Part shown: piece by piece, positions 39,901 to 51,900 of the stretch | How the letters are laid out: each line of letters starts with the position of its first letter | Numbering within the stretch: position 1 is the first letter of the stretch | Source of the DNA: Saccopteryx bilineata | Taxonomy: Eukaryota; Chordata; Mammalia; Chiroptera; Emballonuridae | Direction of reading: 5' to 3' | NCBI RefSeq assembly: GCF_036850765.1 | Contig: NC_089493.1 | Location: 11,843,632 to 11,907,631, forward strand | DNA length: 64,000 nt | Notes under the pieces: generated by a model | Seen by the model: only the letters and a program-made list of their open reading frames with translations | The model's database searches: none | What the model was told of the DNA's origin: nothing | Position numbers and translations under genes: made by a program

Positions 39901-42900
39901 TTCATATTGTACCTGCAAGTGAAGGCAGGTGGTCAGCGCTGCAGGAGACCGGGCAGGGGAGTGGGCTGGGCCTCCTGCACCCCTCGCCCTGCTGCACATA
40001 CAGCCAGGGGCCCCCCGGGATGGGCCCTGGGAGGGGCCCCTGGGGATGGGCCCTGGGAGGGGCCCCAGGGAGGGGGCCAGGGAGCCAAAGCTTTTCCACC
40101 AAGTTGACAGAACTTCCTAACGGGAGCTGTAGAGCGATGTGCAGTCTGAGGGACCTGCTCTTACTGAGAGGTCAGTGGGCACAAAACACCTTCAGGCATG
40201 AGAGCAACCGACACCTACTTCCTGCAGGTCACAAGCCTGTGCTGATAGAGGAGTTCGGCTCAGACTCGGGGACAGGCTGGAAGGAGGCGTTGTGGGCCTG
40301 TCCCCTCTCCCTCAGCTGAGTCTCGGGGTCTCCCTGTGTCCCTGTCCCTTCGGCCCTGCCAGCCAGCAACCCCACCCCATTCCCTGCATCTCAGACCCCA
40401 GCTGCCCGCCTCACTGAAAGGCACTGAGAGGACATCTTTGAAGGACAATTCTCCGGCAGTTTTATAGCTTACCGTCCATTTTTACAGAACTATGTGACTT
40501 ATAGCTTCCTAAGACCCCCCTAGTGTTGCTTTTTTCCTTAGTTACCTGGAGAGGTAGGAGCAAGGAGAGAAAGCTGGAATACGGCTCACCTCTTGGGTCG
40601 CTTTTTCCTTTTCCTTTTTTTTTTTTTAATGTGGGAAAACTTATGCAACATAAAATTTGCTAATTAAATTATTTTCCATTTTGAGGTGCACGATTCGGCG
40701 ACATTATTTACATTGACAATGGGCAACCATCGCTACCATGTCCAAAGCTTTCTCAGCGCCCCAAACAGAACTCTGCTCCCATTGATCAATTATTAATCAC
40801 TCCTTTCTCCAAGTGGCTGGTAATCTCTAATTTGCTCTCTGTCTCTGGGAACTCGCCTCTCCTAGGTCCCTCACGTAAATGCAATCAGGCAGTATCTGCC
40901 CTTTTGTGACTCGCTCCTTTCACTCAGCATAATGTTTGCAAGGGTCATGCATATCGTAGCATGTGACGGAACTCCCTTCCTCTTTAATGGCCAAATAATA
41001 CTCCTCACGGGTAGCTTTGAGATGCTTCCGACCTGGGAAGCTTTTAGAGGGCCACAAGGGTTCATGACCCCAGACCCCGTGACTGCGTCTTCAATACTGC
41101 AAATGGCGCCCCCTGCAACTGGCCAAGGCAGTGGCCCTGAGCTGTGGCTTTTTACGAAGCCTAGAGCAGAAGGGAGGCTGCCCTTTTGAAAAGAGCAGTC
41201 TTAAACCATCAGGAGATTGATACAGAGAGCAAAAAAAGGAGTGGGCACCCCAGGGCATGGAGCAGCCTGAAGTGGGGTGGGCAAGGTCCCTGCTTGCTAC
41301 TTCTTTTGGGAGTGACCTCATCCTCCACCCATCAGTCCTGACTCCCCTGGCCCAGCATGGACAGCACCCCAAAATGGTGTCTGAACATCTCTCCCTGACT
41401 CCACCTCCCCAGGAGCGTGTCCCCGGAGACCTGGGGCTGGCCGAGTGACTACAAGGTCAGACAGAGGCGGGCTCTGAGTCAAGGTGTCAGACAGCCCAGG
41501 AGGAGGGGAGAAAGGGCACTTACTTCATGATCAGAATGTAAAACACGTACAAGATGATGAGCACCAGGCTTTCCCACCTCGAAGAGAGAGAGGAGAATAG
41601 AGTGTGTCAGAACGAGGAAGGCCCCGAGCCGAGGGCCGGGAGTGACTGCACAGGGGGTGATGCGGGGCGGAGTGTCCTTGTTTTTGGGGGGGAGGGATAA
41701 GTTCAGCTATTTTATTTATTTATTTTTAATTTTTAAATTTATTTTATTGATTTGAGAGACAGAGAGAGAAACATCTGTTTACTGTTCCACTTATTAATAC
41801 ATTCATTGGTTGATTCTCGCATGTGCTATGACCGGGAATCAAACCCACAACTTCGGCATATCGGGATGATGTTCTAACCAACTGAGCTATCCGGCCAGGG
41901 CCCAGGAATGTCCTTTGACTTTTCCCTGTCCCTGGCGTCTGGCCCAGGAACGAGAACTGAAGCATACAGGTAAGCCGCCCCAGCCCGGGGCAGTCCCGCA
42001 AACTAAAGCTGTTTGGGTGACAGAGAGAAAGCTGAGAGTGGGGTCTTCTCAACTCCAGGGGGTCGGTGGGACTCAGGCGGAGTCCCTCAGCTACCTGGAA
42101 AAAGGAGGGGCCGTACCCCAGGACTCACAGAGAGGAGCGACCTGGAGTCACACAGACGTGACACTAAGAGGCTCCATGATCACCAGAGATTCTGGCCAAG
42201 TAGCAGAGAAGCTGTGGGTGCAGTGGGGGGGGGCCCTAAGAACTGCCTGAGTAGGGGGTACAGGACCTCCTGGGCTGCAGGCAGGGGCAGGGTAGGGTGG
42301 GGGTCTTTCTGAGACATACGGTTACTGCTGTCTAGCATATACGTGCCCAACTCCACACATGGTGGGATTTTTGTAGCTCTGACCACAAGCCTCTGAGGCG
42401 CCACCAGCTTTAGTCTGCTCATTCATCCAACATGTGTACTAAAGACCTACTACGTGCCCAGCCTGGGCTTACAGTTGTTTGGGAGCTCTTCCTTGGCTGA
42501 CAGGAGCCCAAGGACAGGCGGAGCCACAAAGGGGCTTGTAGATGATCTGACCCCCACCCCCAACTCCAACCACGGGGCAGGAGAAGGAGACCAGGAAGTG
42601 GAGAGACTTCCTGGCTCACATGGTGGGTTGGGGGCCAGGCCGGGGCCTGAACCAGAACCAGGATTCTCTGCGCCCAGAGCACACAGCTGCTCACATCAGA
42701 CCTCCCGAGTATACTCCCGCGGATAATCACACCCAGGACCCAGACTGTGATCCACGGTCACGCAGAGGACATGTTCACGGTTTGTGTGAATGTGAGACCG
42801 TCATGCCCGACAGCACGAAAATATCAACCTCTTCTTTAAAGTCTGCCTCTCCCGTATCATAATTAAGAAATCATTTCTAACCTCAATGTCACGAAGACGA

Positions 42901-45900
42901 GCCCCTATAATTTATTCAATGTTATGTTAATTTTGCTTTTTACAGTGAGATCTTAGACTCACCTGGAATTTATTCTTGGATAAGGTGTGAGGAGAGACCT
43001 GAAGCTATCTTGTTCCACGTGGATTCCTAGTTGTTCCTGCATTATGAGACCCCCTCCCTAATGCACTGCCTTGTCACGACACCTACTGTAGCCCCCAGCC
43101 CAGAAACGGGCCCATTCCTCGGTTCTCGGTTCCCTATTCCCTATGCTTATGCCTGTGCAAAATACCACGCTTTTCACTATTTTAGCTTTATAATTTATCT
43201 TGGTATCTGGTAGGGTGAGAGTGCTAAGGGAAACAACTTGTGTCACTTTGAAAGGACAAACAAAGGCATGACTGCTTAGAATGACACCTTTTTTTTTTTT
43301 TTACTTTTATAAGTTCATAAGCTTACGTTTGTAAAAATAAAGATTCAATGAACCCAATCAGCAAGGACACTAACAAAAATGAACGAGAAAAACAAACTTT
43401 CAAAACTTACCACACAATTTCTTCATCATATATGAACTGGAAGGCAAAACAGACAAAAGGGTGGGAGAGACATATTTATTCCAAAAACAAAACAGAAACA
43501 GACTCAGACCCCTCTGCGCCCAGGGCTGACACAGCATGGCTTGTTCTGTGCTTACAGACAGCGGGGTCCTCTCTCCACTTCTGAGTTCCTCGGCTGCAGA
43601 AGCTGACCCTGCCTTAGTTGAAACCTAGGTCAGCAGATGCAGCACCCTGCAGCCCAGCAGAGCGTGGGCCTCTCAGAGGAGTGCCCTAGGCTCCATTATG
43701 GTCCAAGTAGCTAGCTGCTGGGGCCAAAGTGGCCAGGGCCTGCCCCCATTAATGGAATAGAGTTGCTATAATCAAGAATCTCACCTGACCTGTGGTGGCG
43801 CAGTGGATAAAGCGTCGACCTGGAAATGCTGAGGTCGCCAGTTCGAAACCCTGGGTTTGCCTGGTCAAGGCACATATGGGAGTTGATGCTTCCAGCTCCT
43901 CCCCCACTTCTCTCTCTGTCTCTCCCCTCTCTCTCTCTCTCTCTCCCTCTCCTCTCTAAAAATGAATAAATAAATAAATAAAATCTCAAAAATCGAAAAG
44001 ATATGCATGCATGCATCTATCCATCCATCCAGCCATCCATCCACTACCCAACTACCCATTGACCTATCTACCTAACTTACCTTCCTCCCTACCCATGGTG
44101 CCTATATATATAGGAGAGAAGGTTTGTTTGTTTTCATAAAAATAGTAACCCCTTTGGAAGGTCTAAGGGAAAAAGACCCATTTGTACCATTTGAAGGGAG
44201 GCCAGGCACAATGGTGGGAACTCCATGGTTTCAAATCGGGCACTGAAATTGCCCAGCAACCCCACCCTGCATCTTTGACACGAGACATAGATGAATGTGG
44301 TCCAGGGGAGGCCTCCGGTAAGGACCCCAGCTGAGCCCAATGTGGATAGGGAGGTGGCGGGGCTGTGCCCACCAATCTGATCTCGGACACACAAAGGTTC
44401 TCACAGGGGATGCCGGCAGAGGCCAGGGGGCTTGTGTCTGAACTTGGGCCCACTGTACCCCTCTCCGGGCCGTCAGGGCGGACAGCATGCACAGGCATTG
44501 ATTTGGGATGCCGCTTCTGAGAGAGTCGTCCTGGCTGGGCATCGCTGTGAGGCGCCCCAAACTCAAGGCTCTGAGGAAGTGGCACTCAACCTGGGGGACT
44601 CAGGGGACACTTAGGGAGATATTTTTAGCTTTTATAACCCCAATGGAGTGTTACTGGAACTCAGCTACAGTGACACGGTAGCTGAGCCAGGGCCACCAGC
44701 CAGCCCAGAACATGTGGACAGTCCTCCCGGAGAAGCTCCCCCACGTCTGGCACCAGTGTCAAGCGTCCTGCTAGATTAAACGTTCAGGTCAGTGACAAAA
44801 GTAGATAAATAACCTGAACCTGGAACTTAACTCTGCTTCATGGAGCAAAATACTTTTACATAGTTTTAGTAAATACTTAATTTTCTAGTGAGGCAGCTTG
44901 CCGTGCAAATGGGGGAATAATTGTAGCTGACTCAGGTTTTATCAGGAGGTGTTCATCATTTTGGAAAATCATGTCAGCGTCAGCCCCACTCGGGCCTAAG
45001 GTGCCAGCCTAGCACATGGCCAAGGTCTGAGCTGGCAGCTGGCAGCTGGGGCGCTTTCCAAGTGGGGGCAACCGATCACATCGTCGGGTGTTCCAGCATC
45101 TTCATGCCAAAATCTTTACGTACTACACGACGTATTCTATTGTTATAAAGTACTTTTAATTGTCCGTTACAGTATAACTTAGGGGTATGGTTTTTTGTTT
45201 GTTTTTGAGATTATGTCTAGGTAAATTATTTTACCTGTAACTTTCACTTTTGGGGTCTGATAGGCAGCTCCGCAGATGACCCCAATGATCCCACTGCCTG
45301 TACATGGCCTGGACCTAGGGACTTGCTCCTAACAAAGAATATGGCAAAAGTGACAGGCTGTCACTTCCGAGATTAGGTCACTGTGGCGTCCACCTCGGCC
45401 CCTCTTCTCCTTCGCTCAGAGGGAAGCCAGCGGCCCTGTCGGGAGTTGCCCAGCGAGGAAAGACCTGAGGCTGCCCAGAGCGACGTGGTCCTGACAGCGG
45501 ACTGCTGCCCAGGGGGACCTGGAGGTGACTGGACCCTGGGTGACGCTTGTGAGAGGACCTGAGCCAGAGGACTTAACTAAGCCACTCCAGATTTAATTCA
45601 CAGAAAACAGGGGTGATAAATGCTTGTTGTTTTAAGCCACTGAGTTTTGGGGCAATTCATACACAGAAATAGATAACTAATCTAAGAGACGTGACTGTCA
45701 CCTGCGGTTGGTGCTGAATTGTGTAAGGCTGAGAACTGTCACTCCAGGGCACTCCGCACCCTAACCTCTGGGCTCACCACGTGCCCCGCCCTCTCTGAGT
45801 ACCAACCGCCCCTAAAGCTCCTTCTGTGCTCCTGCCCCTAAAGCTCCTTCTGTGTCATGTGCCTTGAGGTCACCGCAGCCCTCGGGGGACCACAGGGACA

Positions 45901-48900
45901 CCCTCATACACACACTAGCAAGCCCCGGAAACCCTGTTTCACCTCATCTCCTCTGCCCTCTCTCTCTGCTCCCTCCACCCCAGCTGTCACCTCTGACAGC
46001 GCCCCCTGCTGTGCAGTGGGCCGTGACCCCGGGAGCTCTGCTCCCTCGGAGCGGGCTCTGCGTGAGGACCCGAAGGGCCCCGCCCAGCAGCATGCTGGAC
46101 TGTGACGGGTGGACCATGCAGCACGTGCTCTTTCGAGGCCTCTGTGCCTTCAATGGCGGTCGCTGGATCTGCTCCATAACCAAGGTGTCAGGTATGAGAT
46201 TTGGGGGAAAGGGAGGCACAGTGGCGAGGGGGCTGGTCACAGTGACTGCAGTAAACGGTCAGCACACCCCTTGTGCTAGGGCCAGGCGCAGAGAGGGGTG
46301 GGGTCCTGTGACTCCGGGGCCGGGAGGGGCACTCACAGCAATGAGCACGATGACCGAGAGGGTGTAGTACGTGGAGTCCCGGCACACAGCCCACCACGTC
46401 AGCCGGACCACCTGCGGGCAAAGGGCTGTCAGCGGCTGCTGGCTGGGGAGATGGGCTGTGGGGGCTTCCCCACCACCCCCGGCCCCTGCGGGTCCAGGGA
46501 CACGCCCATGGAGCGCCTCCTCACTGTGCCGCCAGAAACAAGTCTGCCTGGCTGCTCGAGGGCACCCTCTGCTCAGCATTAGTCCTGGGAACGGAATGAA
46601 GGCCTGGAGCGTGTGAGTGACGGCAAAGCTGCCCTGGCTCCTCCAAGGCAACAACACTGCACGTTTCATAGCTCCGGCCGATGTCCAGGCGGAGGCCAGA
46701 GGCACTGCTCTCTCCGCTGGTGCTAGAACCTTCTGCTGGCAACTGGCTCCCCTCCTCTACCTCCTTTGGCCATGCAGGGCCTACCTATGAGCTCTGAGGT
46801 CAAACCGAGTAGCCCCCATGGCCCTGAGCGTCAGGAAGATGCTGATGGGGTACTAACCACAGGACAGTTACATGCTCCCTGCTGGGAGGCCAAAGGCAGG
46901 CCCCAAACATTTCCAGAACCTAGTTCAGGTCGGGGCACAGGGGGCACTTCTTAAACTCTCCTGCTGCGGGATGCACGCCCTCTCAGATCGGGCAAGAGAG
47001 CTGGTGCCCCCCCCCCTGCGTTCAGCCCACAGACCGCAGGAGGAGCGTCGGACACGCCTGGGACTCACAGGGACACAGGCTCACCCAGAGCCTCAGGGAG
47101 CCAGGGGCATGGCCAAGGCTGGGCCTGGGGTCCCCCCACTGCTGTCCCTCACGTCACTTCACAAAGGGAGAGCAACTACTGACCTGCCCCGCGAACAATC
47201 CACAGACCCCGATTATGCACAGGATGTTGAACACAGCAGAGCCCACGATGGTCCCAACGCCGACGTCGCCGTGGGTGATGAACACGCCTGCAAAGGGGGA
47301 GGCACCAACCCTCGTCTGCAGACCCAGGCTGGCTGCGAGGTCTGCGAGGGCTGTGTCCCCCGTCCGCCCACCCCCCCAACCTGGGGAAGCTGTCCTCACT
47401 GTCTAACAGAACACCCATCCTGCTGTGAGAACGGGAGCGCCCCCTGAGCCCGGCTACTTCGATTCTTCCATTTTTTTGAGCAGCTTTATTAAGATACACA
47501 CACGCCATAAAATTCGCCTGCTTCAAGTCTCAATACAGTGTTTGACAGTGCAGTCACAGAACTGCGCAGCCGTCACCACGAGCTAACCTGGGAACGCTTT
47601 CATCACCCTGAAAAGAAATCCTGTACCCATTAGCACCCTCACCCCCTGCATTAGAGGTTCCACCCAGGGACACTTCCTGTCTCTCCAGTCTCCCGTTTTA
47701 CAGATGAGAAAACTGAGGCTCAGAGCTGACAAATGCCTTTGTTTGTCAGGGTGCCAAACCTAGGCTTTCTGCAAATTCTGTCTTCAGCTGGTGGGGTTTC
47801 TTACCAATAACAGAAGCAAACAGCTCGGGTGTCGAGCTTCCCGCAGCCATGAAGGTGGCTCCAGCCACATCTTCACTCAGATAGAGTTTCTGAAACAAAG
47901 GACCACCGACCCTCAGGCTGTGACGCGGGGGCAGTGGACACACTAACCAGACATCGTAGCAGCCGAGAGAGTGTGGGGAGCCAGCTCCCCGGCTGGGGCA
48001 GCTCCGCCTCCCTGTGCTCTGAGCATACGCCAGCAGCCAGGCCCTCCACCCAGATCCCACCCCTCCCTCCTCTGGAGGTGTGCACACGGCTCTGAGTGGG
48101 GCAGTGACAGCTAGACAAAGCCCTTGCCTACTTTCACCAGGTCCCTCACTGTTCAGGGCACCCTATGCTCAGCAGCCAGTCCCTGCTCTTTACTCAGCAG
48201 CAGCGTAAAGTGATGAAGAACCTGCCCCTAACAAACCACGTCCCCAGCCATAAAAGTCACAACAGTACAGCCTCGAACAGCTGGGAGACCTCGTGCAGGT
48301 AGTGTGGCAAAGCCCTCAGCCGTCTTCACACAGTAGGTGCTTTACCTGCCCTGGCTAGAAGCCCAGAGTAAGACAGAGTAGAGAGAGATTGCGGTCTTGT
48401 ATAGGGGGTGAAAGAAGAAAGTAAAAACTTAACAAAATAATTAAAAGGAGAAGATGTCAGCCTGCAAAGACTGGGACAGAGGGCATTCCTTGCTTTTGTA
48501 GCTCGGCCTTCTCCCCGGGACACGGGCCCCCACCTGGCACCGGCCTCTACACCTGGTTACGGCAAATGCTCCCTAACGGACCAGGTCTGGCTTAACTGCA
48601 GGCAGCGGCCTGCCTGCCGTGCAGCCAGAGGTTCTGGGTAATGAGTACGTGCTGAGAGCACTTTGTTCTGCCAAGTCTAGGAGGGGACGCCATCCGCCAA
48701 CTCTAACCCGGGGATTTCAGAGTGAGGCTTCGCCATGGTGACCCTGAGTGACAGGCCCGACAACCTCCACTGCCAGAGTGCTCCCAGTCCTTCTCAGCCC
48801 GGCCCCGACGTGCCACGTGTCCCTGGTCACCCCCAGCCCCCTCCCAGGCTTCGCCGCATACCTCGCAGATCTTCTCCAGAGACGGAACAAAGAAGTCGTC

Positions 48901-51900
48901 GCACACTATGGCCAGGGCGTAGAACATGTAGAGGGCCTGTGGAGGACACGGGACAGAGCGTGTCAGCGAGGGCACCTGCCACCAACGAGGGGAGATTCCA
49001 GCACCACAGAGACTTGCTCCCTCGATCCCCTCGCTGACAGAATGGGAAACCGAGGTCCGGAGAGCAGGAGTACTTGCTGAGCAGCAGAGGGGACTCGCCC
49101 TCAGGCCCATGGTCCCGCGCTCCCTCCTCCTGTCTCAAAGCAGCAGCTCTCTCCCCGCCAGAGCACGCCCTCGAAAGGGAAGACCTAACCTTTGAAGAAA
49201 AGCATTTCAAATCGCCCTTTTACGAGTTTACCATAATCACCATCCTGATTTCCCCTCATTTTTAGGGAAGGCACCGTTTCCATGTCTCCACTGGCCACCC
49301 GCTGCTGAAACAAACGGCAACCCGCGACCCGGCATTTCCTGGGGTGCTACTCCGTGTTGGTGCAGGTTCAAATACACAAGCCATTGAAACAAAGATTTTC
49401 ATATTCTAATTCTGACTCTGGGACTTATCTGCTATATGACTTTAACAGTTTATTATAATCTATTTTATTTAACAATCTAGGAAGTTAGCGGCCATCAGCA
49501 GTTCTAGTGCAATTTCTGGTGCAATTGGGAATTCAGGAATCTCTGTGGAGCTGTCAGTGTAGCAAACCTTGTAAGTAAAATACATGCATACTTTTGATAG
49601 CACATGTGAAGGGGTCTTTGGGTAAATTACATCTCTAGGTCTCAGTTTCTCCATCTGTTTAATGACAGAGTAAGAGCATATCAGTAGTTTCAAAATGGTT
49701 TTATACACACAACTCACTTGCCTTGTTCACCCAACAGCTTTACTGAGTTCATCTGTGTAGGAGGCACTATTCTAGGCATCAGGGTATGTGGTGAGGACAC
49801 CAGGAAAAGCCTCTTGTAACTTTCTTTAGTGGGGGACAAATAGGCAAATAAAGTATCTATAACTGCCAGAAAACAAGAAGTGCAAAGGTCCTGAGGCAGG
49901 AGTGTGCTTGACGCATTTGAGGAACAGCAAGGTCACTGGTGCAGGTAGCACACAGTGAGAATGAGGTGGAAAGCGGAGAATGTGAGGTTGGAGGGAGAGG
50001 CAAGGATGAGAACCCACCAAAAAAGAGAGGAGATTGTATACTAAGTGCTGGGGGAGACCACTTCTTTCCCCCAAGAAAAGGTGACGTGAATGTCCTGTGC
50101 ACAAAAGAGAGGAAGCCTGGTCTGCTTCCCCCTGAGCAGCGCGATACTCCGCCAAGTTCACTGGTACTTGTCTACGAATAAATAAAATGAAAGACACAAT
50201 AGCTGTGGCCAAGGCATCTGAGGCAGGTGTCTGCTGGAGTCCGGGTGTGGCTGTTCCTGGATTTGATGGGAGGAAGCAAAAAAACAAACAAACTAATACT
50301 GGGGCGCAGGTAATGGGAAGAGGCCCGGTACAAATCTCAGGGTTCCAACTAGAACTCCAACTCACACCCCCAGAAATTCCTCCCAACATGATCTCCCAGG
50401 GAAAGGATCCTCCGTGAGGCCAGGGCCTGGTTCCCCTGAGCCACTGCAGAGAAAAGGGGACCAAGAGAGCATTACTATTCCCATCACCTGAACTAGGAAG
50501 CTCTGAGAAGCTTCCTAGTCCAAAACTGGCTCCAAAGCTACAGCCTTCTCTTGCCCCAAAGAAAGGGGTCAGCAAAGAGTAAGTGTTTCAGGCTTCCTAG
50601 TCTCCGCCATGATGACTCTGTCTCTGCAGAAGAGCAGACGTGGAATGGGCATGGCTGTGTTCCAATAAAACTTTATTTATAAAAACAGGAGGCGGGCTGG
50701 ATTGGGCCCTCCAGGCATGGTCTGGTAATCCCTGCTCTAAAGGGTTCTTGCAAAATTCCTGAGGTGCTCTGAGGGTCCAGGTTTTTGTCTCGGCAATGCC
50801 AAGACTTTTGTGAGGCAGAGTGACAGAACTAGGGGCCTAATTCACCAAATCTACCCTTTCTTAGTGAAAGGGGGGGTGTGGGTGAGGGTAGATGAAAAAG
50901 CCAGAGACACTAGGAAGATAATAACTCAATGACAGAAATATTAAACAGGCCTGTTATTCAAAATTTGCCTACAGTCTTCATCCTAACTTTCCTCTTCATT
51001 AATGGGGCATCCTGTTAATGAAAACCTCACTCATTCATTATTCACTGGTGACTACTAACAATGTGAGAATCCCAGCTTTTACATTCTTAATTATCTCTTG
51101 TCAAGATTGATATTTGGTTAGGTTTAAATATATAAGCAGGTGGGGCTGGGTGGTCAGGAACCTAATCAAGAAGAAAATTGCTGTGTTTAATCCCCGGTGG
51201 CCACCTCCACACAATAGAGGGCCGGCAAACCTTTCCCGCAGCGGGACAGAGAGTTCACTGTTTCTGGCTTTGTGGACCTCGGAGTCCCTGCCGCAGCCGC
51301 AGCAGCCGCCAGCAATGCAGAAAGGAGTGGAAATGGCCGTGTTCCCACAGAACTTTATTTACAAACGCGGGCAGCACGGCGGGCTGTGCTTGCCTACCCA
51401 TCTGAGGAGAGCGACCTTTACCTATCACTTAGGTTCGAACTCTCGATTCCTTTGTGAATTGCTAACTAAATGCCACCATTGGTCATCAAGGCCCGTCTGG
51501 ATAGAGAGGGAAGTTTGAGAAGTGCATCAAAGCTTTAAACTAGGGTCATCCGGTGGGGGGGGTCGGGTCAGTCTGGGGGAATCGTGACAGCAAGCACACG
51601 CAGAGCAGTGGCTGTGTGCCGTGTGAGGTCTGCTATGGTCACTCACACTCATGCATCTGGGAAACGCTGCCACTCCCGTTTTATAAAAGCAGAAAAGGAG
51701 ACACCAGAAGACTTGAATTCTTGTCTTGGTTCTGGGGCCACTCACTACATGAGATAGAGCAAGTCACTTAACATCCTTAAGACTGTTTCCGCCTGACCAG
51801 GTGGTGGCACAGTGGGTAGAGCATCAGAATGGGATGCGGAGGACCCAGGTTCAAGATTCCGAGGTCGCCAGCTTGAGCGCAGGCTCATCGGGTTTGAGCA

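Noticed and set aside
45255..45690. Possible endogenous retrovirus with genes
   Set aside because: Only an LTR-like segment is visible, with no gag, pol or env text beside it.
49826..50575. Minus-strand frame of 249 codons
   Set aside because: It overlaps L2-like repeat text and non-coding intron, and no domain was recognised.
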